This document shows, one piece after another, positions 18,345-26,782 of a stretch of DNA of 64,000 nt. This DNA comes from DATBGO01 sp963840095. GTDB taxonomy: Bacteria > Actinomycetota > Actinomycetes > Streptosporangiales > Streptosporangiaceae. Every line of letters begins with the position of its first letter. Positions within the stretch are counted from its first letter, which is position 1. Below the pieces are notes generated by a model, which had not been told where the DNA came from, ran no database searches, and saw nothing but the letters and a program-made list of their open reading frames with translations. The DNA lies in the NCBI GenBank assembly GCA_963840095.1, contig CAWIXN010000006.1:62001-126000 (forward strand), written 5' to 3'. A program made the translations under genes and the position numbers.

Positions 18345-19547
18345 ATGGACCGGGAGACCGGCGGAGATGAAGGCCAGGAGACGGGGCCGCAGACAGGCAC
18401 AGCCGGACTAGTTGCTGCCCCCGTACCGGAGGGCGACCCGGCCGAAGCCCACCAGCCGCACGCCGAAGCCCACCAGCCGCACGCCGAAGCCCACCAGCCG
18501 CACGCCGAAGCCCACCAGCCGCACGCCGAAGCCCACCAGCCGCACGCCGAAGCCCACCAGCCGCACGCCGAAGCCCACCAGCCGCACGCCGAAGCCCACC
18601 AGCCGCACGCCGATGCCGACCAGCCGCGCGCCGAAGCCCGCACGCCAGATCGCGCCCCGGCCGTCGCACCCGGCCGCACCCCCGCTACCGTGCCCGGCCG
18701 AGTCCCCGCTACGGTGCCCGGCCGCGCCCCGTCCGGCCGGCCGGATCAGGCCGGGCGGCCGGGCTGGGCCGGGCGGCCGGGCTGGGCCGGGCGGCCGGAT
18801 CAGGCCGGGGGGCCGGATCAGGCCAGGCGGAGCATCGTCCCGGCGGGCAGGCCGATCTTCCCGGGGCTCGCCGCAGATCCGCGCCTGCCGATCTGGATCA
18901 CCCGCGCGCTAGCCGCCATCGCGGTCGGCGTGGCGGTGATGATCTGGCAGGGCTGGCGGCTGGGGCTGACGGCCGCCGCGATCATCGCCGTCGCGGACAT
19001 CATCTACCGGTCAAGGACGACCTCGGTCATCCCCGCGTCCGTCCGGGTAACTTCGGCGCAGCGGCGCACCAGGCGCCGGCTCGCCCTGCTCAGGACGGCT
19101 GGCTACGTGGCGCTGAATGCGCGCGCCATACCAGGCAGCGACTCCGTCATCGATCACCTGGTGATCGGGCCGTCTGGCGTGTTCGCGGTGGACTCGGAGC
19201 GCTGGGATCGCAGGCTGCCAGTGCGCACCTCCGCGTCAGGGCGGCTGTATCACGGCCCGTTCGGCCAGGAGCAGCGCCTCGAGCATGCCATCTGGGAAGC
19301 CGCCCAGGCCAGCAGCCTGGTGGGAGCCGCGCTCGGCCGCAAGATCAGTGTCCGGCCCGCGATGGCGATCTACGGGCCCACGATCCCGTGGACCGTGGCC
19401 AGCCTGCGTGACGTCGACGTGTTCGCCGGCCGTCGGCTCCGCAAGTACTTCAGGCGCCAGTCGAGGAAGGCAACAGCCCGGCTGGACGCCAGCCAGATCA
19501 GCGTGATTCATGCCGCCGCCGCGAAGGCACTGCCGCCTGCCCGGTAG
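18345..19547 (+). CDS. Repeat-rich membrane protein with NERD (nuclease-related) domain
   Basis: A 400-aa protein. Residues 1-30 are acidic; about 34-96 form eight perfect heptads EAHQPHA plus one degenerate copy; a Gly/Arg/Pro-rich part follows with a second 18-bp repeat; two hydrophobic helices (about 187-220) come next; then the NERD-type domain, with the pattern GSDSVIDHLVIGPSGVFAVDSERWDRRLPV. NERD domains belong to the restriction-endonuclease-like fold, but the usual catalytic Asp/Gln-x-Lys line is modified here (VDSERW), so activity is doubtful. A further in-frame ATG at 18294 exists; 18345 is favoured by the promoter-like hexamer. menA follows 68 bp downstream. Confidence 0.8.
   Translation: MDRETGGDEGQETGPQTGTAGLVAAPVPEGDPAEAHQPHAEAHQPHAEAHQPHAEAHQPHAEAHQPHAEAHQPHAEAHQPHAEAHQPHADADQPRAEARTPDRAPAVAPGRTPATVPGRVPATVPGRAPSGRPDQAGRPGWAGRPGWAGRPDQAGGPDQARRSIVPAGRPIFPGLAADPRLPIWITRALAAIAVGVAVMIWQGWRLGLTAAAIIAVADIIYRSRTTSVIPASVRVTSAQRRTRRRLALLRTAGYVALNARAIPGSDSVIDHLVIGPSGVFAVDSERWDRRLPVRTSASGRLYHGPFGQEQRLEHAIWEAAQASSLVGAALGRKISVRPAMAIYGPTIPWTVASLRDVDVFAGRRLRKYFRRQSRKATARLDASQISVIHAAAAKALPPAR
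18444..18632 (+). repeat. 21-bp tandem repeat, eight identical copies plus one degenerate
   Basis: Units start at 18444, 18465 and so on to 18591, each encoding EAHQPHA; the ninth (18612-18632) encodes DADQPRA. The eight copies are identical at DNA level, so the array is young and probably length-variable between strains. There are no unique spacers, so it is not a CRISPR array. Confidence 0.95.
18738..18827 (+). repeat. 18-bp in-frame repeat (RPDQAG/RPGWAG units)
   Basis: Five 18-bp units encode RPDQAG, RPGWAG, RPGWAG, RPDQAG and GPDQAR, between the heptad array and the first membrane helix of the same protein. Confidence 0.85.
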
Positions 19548-19615
19548 CCGGCGTGCAGGCAAGGGCCCGGCCCCGATTAGTCTGTGACCCGCCGATCAGC
19601 GACGAAGGGCGGAAC

Positions 19616-20488
19616 GTGGCCGAAGCGCGGGACTGGGTGGCTGGCGCACGGCCGCGTACATTGCCTGCCGCCATCGTGCCCGTGGTCGTCGGCTCCGGCG
19701 TCGCCGCCGGTTACGGCCGGTTCTGGCTGTGGCGGGCGGTCCTGGCGCTGCTGGTCGCGCTGGCGCTGCAGGTCGGCGTCAACTACGCCAATGACTACAG
19801 TGACGGGATCCGCGGCACCGACGAGCGCCGGGTCGGCCCGGTCCGCCTCGTAGGCTCCGGACTGGCCAAACCCAGACAGGTGCTGGCCGCCGCCCTCGCC
19901 TGCTTCGCGGTCGCGTGCGTGGCGGGGCTGGTGCTGGCCGCCGTTACCTCATGGTGGCTGGTGGCGCTGGGTGCCGTCGCCGTCGCCGCCGCGTGGTTCT
20001 ACACGGGCGGGACCAGGCCATACGGATACCGTGCGCTGGGCGAGGTGGCCGTTTTCCTGTTCTTCGGTGTCGCTGCCGTGGCCGGGACCGCGTATGTGCA
20101 GATGGGTACCGTAGCCTGGCTGGCGCTCGCGGCCGCGGTGCCGGTCGGGCTGCTCGCCTGCGCGCTGCTCGTGATCAACAACCTCCGGGATATTCCCTCT
20201 GACACGGCAGCAGGCAAGCGCACGCTCGCGGTCGTGCTGGGCGATCACCACACCAGGCTGCTGTACACGGCCTGTACGGTCCTCCCGTTCGTGGCCGCGG
20301 CGGCGATGGCCGTTACGGCACCGCTCACCTTGCTCGCCTTCGCGGCCGTACCGTTCGCCGTGGCTCCGATCCGTCTGGTGCGCGGCGGGGCGGCAGGCCC
20401 GCAACTGATTGCCGCCCTGGGCCAGACCGGGCGCCTCCAGCTGATCTTCGGCGCTCTGCTCACCCTGGGCCTCGCGATCCGGCCCTGA
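19616..20488 (+). CDS. menA: 1,4-dihydroxy-2-naphthoate polyprenyltransferase
   Basis: A 290-aa UbiA-superfamily membrane prenyltransferase that joins a polyprenyl chain to 1,4-dihydroxy-2-naphthoate in menaquinone synthesis. Seen: RPRTLPAAIVPVVVG at the N-terminus, the prenyl-diphosphate/Mg motif NDYSDGIRGTD (about 59-69), the second polar loop NNLRDIPSDTAAGKRTLAV and eight to nine hydrophobic helices. GTG at 19616 follows GAAGGGCGGAAC and fits the family N-terminus. No other men gene is in the window. Confidence 0.93.
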   Translation: MAEARDWVAGARPRTLPAAIVPVVVGSGVAAGYGRFWLWRAVLALLVALALQVGVNYANDYSDGIRGTDERRVGPVRLVGSGLAKPRQVLAAALACFAVACVAGLVLAAVTSWWLVALGAVAVAAAWFYTGGTRPYGYRALGEVAVFLFFGVAAVAGTAYVQMGTVAWLALAAAVPVGLLACALLVINNLRDIPSDTAAGKRTLAVVLGDHHTRLLYTACTVLPFVAAAAMAVTAPLTLLAFAAVPFAVAPIRLVRGGAAGPQLIAALGQTGRLQLIFGALLTLGLAIRP

Positions 20489-20925
20489 CCCCGCCAGCGA
20501 GGACACCGGCTGGGATGCGCCCGTTCATGGAACGCTCGCAGCGGCTAGGTGGCCTTTGCGGGCCGAGTCGTCCGGCCGGAGCGTACCGATGACGCTACCT
20601 GGTTCTGCCGCTGCGGTTCCGGCTCGACGCCGGACGGCTTGGCGATCTGGCGGGTCGGGTCACCCCAGACCAGCAATGGGGGATCGACGAGGCCCTCGCG
20701 ACCGTCCTGGGGCTCCGCTAGCCGGAATCAACCCGAGGCCAAGGCACCGCCCTCGGCCACAAAACGTCTCATCATCGCCAAGCTTGACTCGCCAATAAGA
20801 TGATCACTCGATCAAGCCCTCTAGCGCGGACGCGACGGGGCCGGCGAAGGAGATGGCGGCGGGGCGGCTTCCGACGGGGCGCCGACGTCGCGGACCGCCG
20901 ACGACGTCGCGGACGCCGCCGACCG
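20489..20925. other. Gene-poor interval with a toxin-like remnant
   Basis: These 437 bases separate menA from the SPFH gene (convergent). Apart from the 43-codon remnant at 20593-20721, nothing protein-like with a start and ribosome site is visible. The right end (20826-20915) is a GC-rich stretch repeating GACGTCGCGGAC-like words. Confidence 0.5.
20593..20721 (+). pseudogene. C-terminal remnant resembling a MazF/PemK-type toxin
   Basis: Read from 20593 the frame gives 42 residues beginning RYLVLPLRF and ending DEALATVLGLR, then TAG. The pattern (beta-strand, RLGDLAGRVTPDQ, then an amphipathic helix ending VLGL) resembles the last part of MazF/PemK toxins. A TGA stands in frame directly before it and there is no start codon, so it can only be a decayed fragment. 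Assignment from memory of the family pattern; modest confidence. Confidence 0.35.
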
Positions 20926-21933
20926 TCAGTTCTCGAGTTCAGCAGGCGGCGCCTGGGCCGGCACCTCCGGGTGCGCGGCTACTGGCCCCTGGCCCAGGTC
21001 AGGGAACTTGCGCACAGCCCGGCGCGGCCCGTTGGCAGCGGCGGCGGATTCGTTGTTGCCGGTGGCCGAGTCGAAGGCCGAGCTCAGCGTCTTCAGCGCG
21101 CTGGTCACCTCGTTCGGGATCATCCACACGCTGCTGCCGGGCCCCTGAGCTATCTGCGGCAGCGCCTGAACATACTGGTAGGCGAGCAGCCTGGGGTCAG
21201 GGTCGTTGTCGTGGATCGCCTGGAAGACGGTCTCGATCGCCTGTGACTGGCCTTCGGCCTTCAGGATCGCGCTCTGCTTCTCGCCCTCGGCGCGCAAGAT
21301 CGTGCCCTGCCGGTCTCCTTCAGCGGTGAGAATCTGCGCCTGCCGCAGGCCCTCGGCGGTGAGGATCGCCGCCCGCTTCTCCCGCTCGGCCCGCATCTGC
21401 TTCTCCATCGCGTCGATGACGCTCTTCGGCGGGTCGATCGCCTTGATCTCCACCCGGGTCACCCTGATCCCCCACTTGCCCGAGGCGTCATCCAGAACTC
21501 CGCGCAGCATCGTGTTGATCTTGTCGCGTGAGGTCAGGGTGACCTCAAGGTCCATGGACCCGATCACGCTCCGCAGCATGGTCGCCGTCAGCTGCTCGAT
21601 CGCCTGGATGTAGTTGACGATCTCGTAATCAGCCGCCCGCGGGTCCGTGACCTGGAAGAACAGCACGGTGTCGATTCTCACGACCAGGTTGTCCTCGGTG
21701 ATGACCGGCTGGCCGAGGAAGGACACCACCTGCTCACGCAGGTCGATCAGCGGCTTCACCCGGTCGATGAACGGGATGATGACGTTCATCCCCGGTTCGA
21801 GCGTCTTGCGGTACCGGCCGAGGCGCTCCACGTTCCTGGCGCGCGCCTGCGGCACGATGCGCACCGTCTTGACCGCCACGAGGGCGATGATGATGACAAA
21901 AAAGGCCGCAACGATCAGGCTGGCCAGTTCCAC
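20926..21933 (-). CDS. SPFH/band-7 (stomatin-like) membrane protein
   Basis: A 335-aa protein with one N-terminal membrane helix (2-22), the band-7 domain (ARNVERLGRYRKTLEPGMN to about 165), a long Glu/Lys/Ala-rich coiled-coil with REKRAAILTAEGLRQAQ-type repeats (about 170-235) and a Pro/Ala-rich tail. Stomatin/QmcA-like proteins form oligomeric membrane microdomains and act with NfeD and FtsH-type partners. GTG at 21933, preceded by GGGAG, lies 2 nt after the nfeD stop, so the pair is an operon. Confidence 0.92.
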   Translation of the reverse strand: MELASLIVAAFFVIIIALVAVKTVRIVPQARARNVERLGRYRKTLEPGMNVIIPFIDRVKPLIDLREQVVSFLGQPVITEDNLVVRIDTVLFFQVTDPRAADYEIVNYIQAIEQLTATMLRSVIGSMDLEVTLTSRDKINTMLRGVLDDASGKWGIRVTRVEIKAIDPPKSVIDAMEKQMRAEREKRAAILTAEGLRQAQILTAEGDRQGTILRAEGEKQSAILKAEGQSQAIETVFQAIHDNDPDPRLLAYQYVQALPQIAQGPGSSVWMIPNEVTSALKTLSSAFDSATGNNESAAAANGPRRAVRKFPDLGQGPVAAHPEVPAQAPPAELEN

Positions 21934-21935
21934 TG

Positions 21936-22367
21936 CTACTCCCGGGGGTATACGAGGGCGGTAGCGCCCTCGATCTGCATGACATCGACTTTGGAGCCCG
22001 CCGGAATGGTCAGGGTCTCGTCGTAGGAGCGGGCCGACCACTCCTCGCCGCCGATGCGGATCCGCCCGCTCTGGCCGGTGACCTCATCCAGCACGATCGC
22101 GTGCCGTCCGACCAGCGCCGCCGTCCCGGTCCGCAGCATCGGCGGCTGCTTGATGTGCCGGAGCGCGAACGGCCGGGCGATCCCGAGGCCAGCCGCCGAC
22201 GCGACCGCGAACGCGCCGAATTGCAGCGCCGCGTTACCGCCGGCGAAGCCGACCCCGGCCGCGACGAACGCAGAGATGGCGACTAAGCCGAAGGCCAGCG
22301 TCGCCGTCATGATCTCGGCAGCGCCCAGCACCGCGGCCACGATGAGCCAGACGATCCAAATCCCCAT
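21936..22367 (-). CDS. NfeD-family membrane protein
   Basis: A 143-aa short NfeD homologue: two to three N-terminal helices (about 3-65) and a C-terminal OB-fold domain (about 80-142) with GRHAIVLDEV and GEEWSARS, the hallmark of NfeD1b-like proteins. It lacks the serine-protease domain of long NfeD. Partner of the SPFH protein encoded immediately downstream; such pairs are thought to shape membrane domains. ATG at 22367 follows CGGAGCGGCG. Confidence 0.9.
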   Translation of the reverse strand: MGIWIVWLIVAAVLGAAEIMTATLAFGLVAISAFVAAGVGFAGGNAALQFGAFAVASAAGLGIARPFALRHIKQPPMLRTGTAALVGRHAIVLDEVTGQSGRIRIGGEEWSARSYDETLTIPAGSKVDVMQIEGATALVYPRE

Positions 22368-22561
22368 CGCCGCTCCGGGGGGCCGAACTTGTGGGCAGGT
22401 ACTTTGACAGTAACTCTCTCTCAGCACCGCCGCAGCACGGCCGGACGGCCGGGTCGCCGGCAGGCAGCCGGCGAGCCGATCGCAGCGGGTAATCTCGCCC
22501 GGCCTTCCCACGAGGACCTGTAACGGAGCACGATAGGGGGATCGGACTCCGGAGGTGAGTC

Positions 22562-24229
22562 ATGTCTGGTACAGCTCGGCTGTCCTACAGTCATGGAATC
22601 TCGGCGATCCCGCTGATGGGCGAGACCATCGGGGAGAACCTGCGGCGCGTGGCCGCCGCCTATCCGGATCACGAGGCCGTGGTCGAGGTAGAGACCGGCC
22701 GCCGCTGGACGTACGCGCAGTTCGACGCCGACTGCGACGCGGTGGCGCTCGGCCTGCTCGAGATCGGCATCCAGACCGGCGACCGGGTCGGGATCTGGGC
22801 CCCGAACTGCGCCGACTGGGCGGTGGTGCAGTACGCCACGGCCCGGATCGGCGCGATCCTGGTCAACATCAACCCGGCCTACCGCAGCCACGAGCTTGGT
22901 TTCGTGCTGCGCCAGTCCGGAGTCCGGGTGCTGATCAGTGCCGAGAGCTTCAAGAGCAGTGACTACCGGGCCTTGATCAACGAGGTCAGCAGTGATCTTC
23001 ACGCGCTGGAGCGGGTGATCTACCTGGGCACGTCCGACTGGCAGGCGCTGCTCGCCGCGGGGAAAGCGGCCCGGGAGGACTCCGAACGGTCCCGCGCACT
23101 GGAGCTACGGGCGGCGAGCCTGGCCTTCGACGACCCCATAAATGTCCAGTACACGAGCGGGACGACGGGCTTCCCGAAAGGCGCGACGCTGTCCCACCAC
23201 AACATTCTCAACAATGGCTTCTTTATCGGCGAGGGGTGCCGGTACACGGCGCAGGACCGGGTCTGCATCCCGGTGCCCTTCTACCACTGCTTCGGAATGG
23301 TGCTCGGCAACATGGCCTGCACGACCCACGGAGCCTGCATCGTGATCCCCGCCCCGGGCTTCGATCCGGCGATCACCTTGCGCACTGTCCAGGACGAGCG
23401 GTGCACCTCGCTGTACGGGGTCCCGACCATGTTCATCGCCGAGCTTGCGCTGCCCGACTTCGGCAGCTACGACCTGGCCACGCTGCGGACCGGCATCATG
23501 GCCGGCTCGCCGTGCCCGGTCGAGGTGATGAAGCGGGTGATTACCGAGATGAACATGTCCGAGGTAACGATCTGCTACGGGATGACGGAGACGTCACCGG
23601 TTTCCTGCCAGACCACGGCCGACGATGAGACCGAGCGCCGGGTGTCGACCGTGGGGCAGGTACACCCGCACATCGAGGTCAAGGTGATCGACCCGGACAG
23701 CGGCCTGGTCCTGCCGCGCGGCACGCCGGGTGAGTTCTGCACCCGCGGATACTCGGTGATGCTCGGGTACTGGGATGAGCCGGAGATGACCGCCGAGGTG
23801 ATCGACGCCGCGCGGTGGATGCACACCGGCGACCTGGCCGTCATGGACCCGGCCGGCTACCTCAACATCGTCGGCCGGATCAAGGACATGGTCATCCGCG
23901 GCGGCGAGAACGTGTATCCGACCGAGGTCGAGGAGTTTCTCTATGGTCACCCGCTGATCGAGGATGTCCAGGTCGTCGGGGTGCCGGATGAGAGATACGG
24001 CGAAGAACTGTGCGCCTGGGTCCGGCTTCGGCCCGATGCCGAGCTGACCGTCGAGGAGATCAGGGAGTACTGCTCCGGCAAGATCGCGCACTACAAGATC
24101 CCGAAGTATGTCCGGTTCACCGGCGAGTTCCCGATGACCATCACCGGCAAGATACAGAAGTACAAGATGCGCGAGGCCTCGATCGCCGAACTGGGCCTTC
24201 AGGCCGCCAGCGAGACGCCGACGGCCTGA
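22562..24229 (+). CDS. Fatty-acyl-CoA synthetase (AMP-binding)
   Basis: A 555-aa ANL-superfamily ligase that activates a carboxylate through an acyl-adenylate and transfers it to CoA. Seen: the P-loop-like YTSGTTGFPKG (from residue 197), CYGMTETSPVS, the ATP-binding HTGDLAVMD, the hinge GRIKDMVIRGGENVYPTEVEEF and the catalytic Lys in TGKIQKYKM. The sequence resembles medium/long-chain acyl-CoA synthetases (FadD/AMP-binding of beta-oxidation) more than acetyl-CoA synthetase. ATG at 22562 follows a strong GGAGGTGAGTC. Monocistronic, divergent from nfeD. Confidence 0.92.
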   Translation: MSGTARLSYSHGISAIPLMGETIGENLRRVAAAYPDHEAVVEVETGRRWTYAQFDADCDAVALGLLEIGIQTGDRVGIWAPNCADWAVVQYATARIGAILVNINPAYRSHELGFVLRQSGVRVLISAESFKSSDYRALINEVSSDLHALERVIYLGTSDWQALLAAGKAAREDSERSRALELRAASLAFDDPINVQYTSGTTGFPKGATLSHHNILNNGFFIGEGCRYTAQDRVCIPVPFYHCFGMVLGNMACTTHGACIVIPAPGFDPAITLRTVQDERCTSLYGVPTMFIAELALPDFGSYDLATLRTGIMAGSPCPVEVMKRVITEMNMSEVTICYGMTETSPVSCQTTADDETERRVSTVGQVHPHIEVKVIDPDSGLVLPRGTPGEFCTRGYSVMLGYWDEPEMTAEVIDAARWMHTGDLAVMDPAGYLNIVGRIKDMVIRGGENVYPTEVEEFLYGHPLIEDVQVVGVPDERYGEELCAWVRLRPDAELTVEEIREYCSGKIAHYKIPKYVRFTGEFPMTITGKIQKYKMREASIAELGLQAASETPTA

Positions 24230-24629
24230 CCAACCCGCCTTAATCCCGGCCTGTCCCGGCTCCGGCCTGTCCCGGCTCCGGCCTGTCCCGGGCCGCCCAG
24301 CCCAGCCTTCTGCCCTACCCCAGGTGCTCACTGGGTAGCGTCTGAGCTAGGGCACAGACCACAGCTGCGTGTCATAGTTGCCCCAGTTTGGGCGGATGCG
24401 GGAGGCGGCAGCGAATCCTCAACGAGTTTGACCTTCCGTGATCACGCAGTACCACAGAGATGCGGATTCCATGATTGCGTGATTCACTTCCTTGATCGTG
24501 GTTATTTGGGGGTGCCCACGCACCACCTAGCCACCGTGATCATGGGAGGCCACATTAGGAGGCGGGCCTGGTAAGCACGCCTCTGCCTGCGGATGGACGA
24601 TGGATCAACAGCCCGGGGAGTGCGCCGTC
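24230..24629. other. Intergenic region with 16-bp repeats and a hairpin
   Basis: Four hundred bases between the acyl-CoA ligase and the dehydratase. 24247-24294 holds three 16-bp units (CGGCCTGTCCCGGCTC twice, then a variant). 24350-24560 is AT-richer than its neighbours and repeats GTGAT/ATCAC words: GATCACGCA (24439-24447) can pair with TGCGTGATT (24476-24484), and CCATGAT/ATCATGG occur at about 24469 and 24538. It may hold the promoter or an operator of the downstream gene. No ORF is supported. Confidence 0.45.
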
Positions 24630-25601
24630 ATGAGCGTCGATAGGTCGGCCGCGCCGTCGGCCGTTGACCGCGTTACCCGCACCGCAATCGAGGCCGTGGA
24701 GCCGTTGATCCGACCGTTCGTGCGCGTCACGCCGGTGATCGAGCTGGACCGGTCTGAGCTTGGCCTGCCGAGCGGGCCGCTGACCTTGAAGCTGGAGCAG
24801 CTTCAGCACACAGGATCGTTCAAGGCGCGGGGCGCGTTCGCCAATCTGATGCTCCGCCAGGTGCCTGGCGCAGGAGTGGTGGCCGCGTCCGGCGGCAACC
24901 ATGGAGCGGCGGTCGCCTATGCGGCAGGCGTCCTCGGCGTACCGGCGCGGATCTTCGTCCCGACAGTCTCATCAGCAGCGAAGATCAGCCGTATCCGCGA
25001 ATACGGCGCGGAGCTCATCGTGGAAGGTGCGACCTACTCCGACGCGCTGGCTCTCAGCGAGAAGTGGGCGGCCGAGTCCGGTGCCCTGGTCGTGCACGCC
25101 TTCGATCAGGTCGAGACGATGCTCGGGGCAGGCACCGTGGGGCTGGAACTCGCGCGCCAGGCACCGGGGGCCACCACGGTGCTGGCCGGGATCGGTGGCG
25201 GCGGGCTGCTGTCGGGAATCGCCGGGGCCTACGCCGGACGGGCCCGCATCGTCGGTGTGGAGCCGGACGGTGCCCCGACGATGACCGAGGCGCTGAAGGC
25301 TGGCCGGCCCGTCGACGCAGCCACCGGCAGCGTGGCCGTGGACTCGCTCGCGCCCCGGCAGGTGGGCGTCCTGACGTTCTCGATGATCTCGCATCACGCC
25401 GAGCGGGTGGCCCTGGTCAGCGACGAGGCAATCCGGCAAGCACAGCAGCTGCTCTGGGACCGGCTGCGGGTCGTGGCCGAGCCAGGGGCCTGCGCCGCGC
25501 TCGCAGCGCTGCTGACCGGCCAGTACGAGCCCGCGCCTGACGAGCACGTCGCCGTCGTCGTCAGCGGCGCCAATACGACGGCGGTCAGCTTCGCCGGGTA
25601 A
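24630..25601 (+). CDS. PLP-dependent threonine/serine dehydratase-like enzyme
   Basis: A 323-aa fold-type II PLP enzyme, the size of catabolic threonine dehydratases or serine racemases without an ACT domain. Seen: the PLP lysine Lys65 in TGSFKARGA, the Asn loop SGGNHG, the phosphate-binding GGGGLLSG and the C-terminal SGANTT. It probably deaminates serine or threonine to a 2-oxo acid plus ammonia. ATG at 24630 is chosen because GGGGAG lies 9 nt upstream; an ATG at 24600 in the same frame has weaker support. Confidence 0.88.
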   Translation: MSVDRSAAPSAVDRVTRTAIEAVEPLIRPFVRVTPVIELDRSELGLPSGPLTLKLEQLQHTGSFKARGAFANLMLRQVPGAGVVAASGGNHGAAVAYAAGVLGVPARIFVPTVSSAAKISRIREYGAELIVEGATYSDALALSEKWAAESGALVVHAFDQVETMLGAGTVGLELARQAPGATTVLAGIGGGGLLSGIAGAYAGRARIVGVEPDGAPTMTEALKAGRPVDAATGSVAVDSLAPRQVGVLTFSMISHHAERVALVSDEAIRQAQQLLWDRLRVVAEPGACAALAALLTGQYEPAPDEHVAVVVSGANTTAVSFAG

Positions 25602-25635
25602 CGTGCGGCCGGCTCCGCACGGCAGCGCAGCGCGG

Positions 25636-25875
25636 CTAGGCCTTCGGGCCTGGCCCGGGTGAGGTCGCTGCGGCACGGACCTCAAGCTGGTCAAGCAGAG
25701 TGCTCGTGGCTCCGGCCACCGCGGCCACGGCGCGGTCAAAGGCCTCGGCGTTGTGACGGGCCGGCTGCCGGAAGCCGCTGATCTTTCGCACGTATTGCAG
25801 AGCGGCCGCCCGCACGTCCGCCTCGGTCACGTGCTCGGTGTAGGGCTCTCGCAAGGTCTTGATGCTGCGGCACAT
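25636..25875 (-). CDS. DUF2277 family protein
   Basis: A 79-aa protein beginning MCRSIKTLREP, the hallmark start of DUF2277, followed by the conserved helix EADVRAAALQYVRKISG. Function is unknown; the small helical fold is widespread in bacteria. There is no Shine-Dalgarno; TAAGTT ends 6 nt before the ATG, which suggests a leaderless message. Convergent with the dehydratase gene, 34 bp apart. Confidence 0.88.
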   Translation of the reverse strand: MCRSIKTLREPYTEHVTEADVRAAALQYVRKISGFRQPARHNAEAFDRAVAAVAGATSTLLDQLEVRAAATSPGPGPKA

Positions 25876-25881
25876 ATAGCG

Positions 25882-25887
25882 AACTTA
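25882..25887 (-). promoter_or_regulatory. Candidate -10 hexamer for leaderless DUF2277 transcript
   Basis: TAAGTT on the minus strand, followed by CGCTAT and then the ATG. The 6-nt spacing puts the expected transcription start on the start codon itself. Confidence 0.45.
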
Positions 25888-25920
25888 CGCGACCACGGCG
25901 GCTAGGGCAGCAGCGCCCGG

Positions 25921-26063
25921 CAGACCAGCAGACCAGCAGACCAGCAGACCAGCAGACCAGCAGACCAGCAGACCAGCAGACCGGACAGACCGGAAGGCCG
26001 GAAGGCCGGAAGGCCGGAAGGCCGGAAGGCCGGAAGGCCGGAAGGCCGGAAGGCCGGAAGGCC
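25921..26063. repeat. Two adjacent 8-bp tandem arrays in an intergenic region
   Basis: CAGACCAG is repeated 7.75 times (25921-25982) and, after 9 bp, GGAAGGCC nine times (25992-26063). Both are perfect and share an 8-bp period, which cannot keep a reading frame. They fill most of the 305-bp gap between DUF2277 and yccF (25876-26180); the rest shows only degenerate GGAGCCTGG/CAGTCCCGG words and nothing else recognisable. Confidence 0.95.
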
Positions 26064-26180
26064 GGAGCCTGGCAGTCCCGAGCCTGGTAGACCGGAGCGC
26101 GGCTGACCCGGAACCCGGGCAGTCCCGGAGTGCGCCAGTCCAGGGAGTCAGTCCCGAAGCGGCGGGCCGCGCGGGAGCGC

Positions 26181-26576
26181 TCAGACGACGCCGGAGTATT
26201 GCTGATCGGCGGGAACGATCTCGACCCCGAGCGGCATCAGGGTAATCGGGATGATCTTGAAGCTAGCGATGCCGAGCGGGATCCCGATGATGGTCACGCA
26301 CAGCAGTGCCCCGGTAACCAGATGGCCGAGCGCCAGCCACCAGCCGAACAGGATGATCCAGATGATGTTACCGATCAGCGCGCCTGCGCCCGCATCCCTG
26401 CGCGGCTCGATGGTGCGCCCGAACGGCCACAATACATAGTTGGCTATCCGGAAGGAGGCAATGCCGAACGGGATCGTGATAATCAGGATAAAACATACTA
26501 TACCTGCTGCGACATAGGCGATCGCCATCCAGAAACCGCACAACACCAGCCAGATCACGTTGAGAACGAACCTCAT
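26181..26576 (-). CDS. YccF domain-containing inner-membrane protein
   Basis: A 131-aa protein with two copies of the YccF domain: N-VIWLVLCGFWMAIAY...TIPFGIASFRIANYVLWPFGR and N-IIWIILFGWWLALGH...GIPLGIASFKI, each with a pair of helices. Function is unknown; family members are small membrane proteins, some tied to channel-like DUF307. ATG at 26576 has GGGGGACCAG upstream. Codon use is less GC-rich than its neighbours, as expected for hydrophobic Ile/Phe-rich sequence. Confidence 0.9.
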   Translation of the reverse strand: MRFVLNVIWLVLCGFWMAIAYVAAGIVCFILIITIPFGIASFRIANYVLWPFGRTIEPRRDAGAGALIGNIIWIILFGWWLALGHLVTGALLCVTIIGIPLGIASFKIIPITLMPLGVEIVPADQQYSGVV

Positions 26577-26782
26577 CTGGTCCCCCGTCCCTCGGTTAAC
26601 CCGCCGTCACCGCCGAGGCGGCATCCCGCCGGTCCCGTCAGCCTGCAAATGACCAGCCGCCCTGCGATCAGGCCGGGCCAGCCGCATCCCGGTGATCGTC
26701 AGGACCGGGCCGGGCCGCGGGAGCTGCCAGGGTCATCCGTTTCGTTCTTCTTCTGCATACCCCATGACGGCACCGGGTAGGC

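Noticed and set aside
18444..18632. CRISPR array
   Set aside because: The units are contiguous and identical with no spacers, and they lie in a coding frame.
18323..18679. WWASACG-type repeat protein on the minus strand
   Set aside because: Translation of the 21-bp array in an antisense frame; the plus-strand frame continues into a recognisable NERD domain.
20549..20803. 84-aa plus-strand ORF after menA
   Set aside because: No ribosome site and no recognisable pattern; another frame in the same stretch gives the toxin-like remnant.
20926..22041. Start of the SPFH gene at 22041
   Set aside because: This would overlap nfeD by about 100 bp; GTG at 21933 has a GGGAG site and begins with the membrane helix.
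25921..26063. CRISPR array or att site
   Set aside because: 8-bp units without spacers; no integrase nearby.
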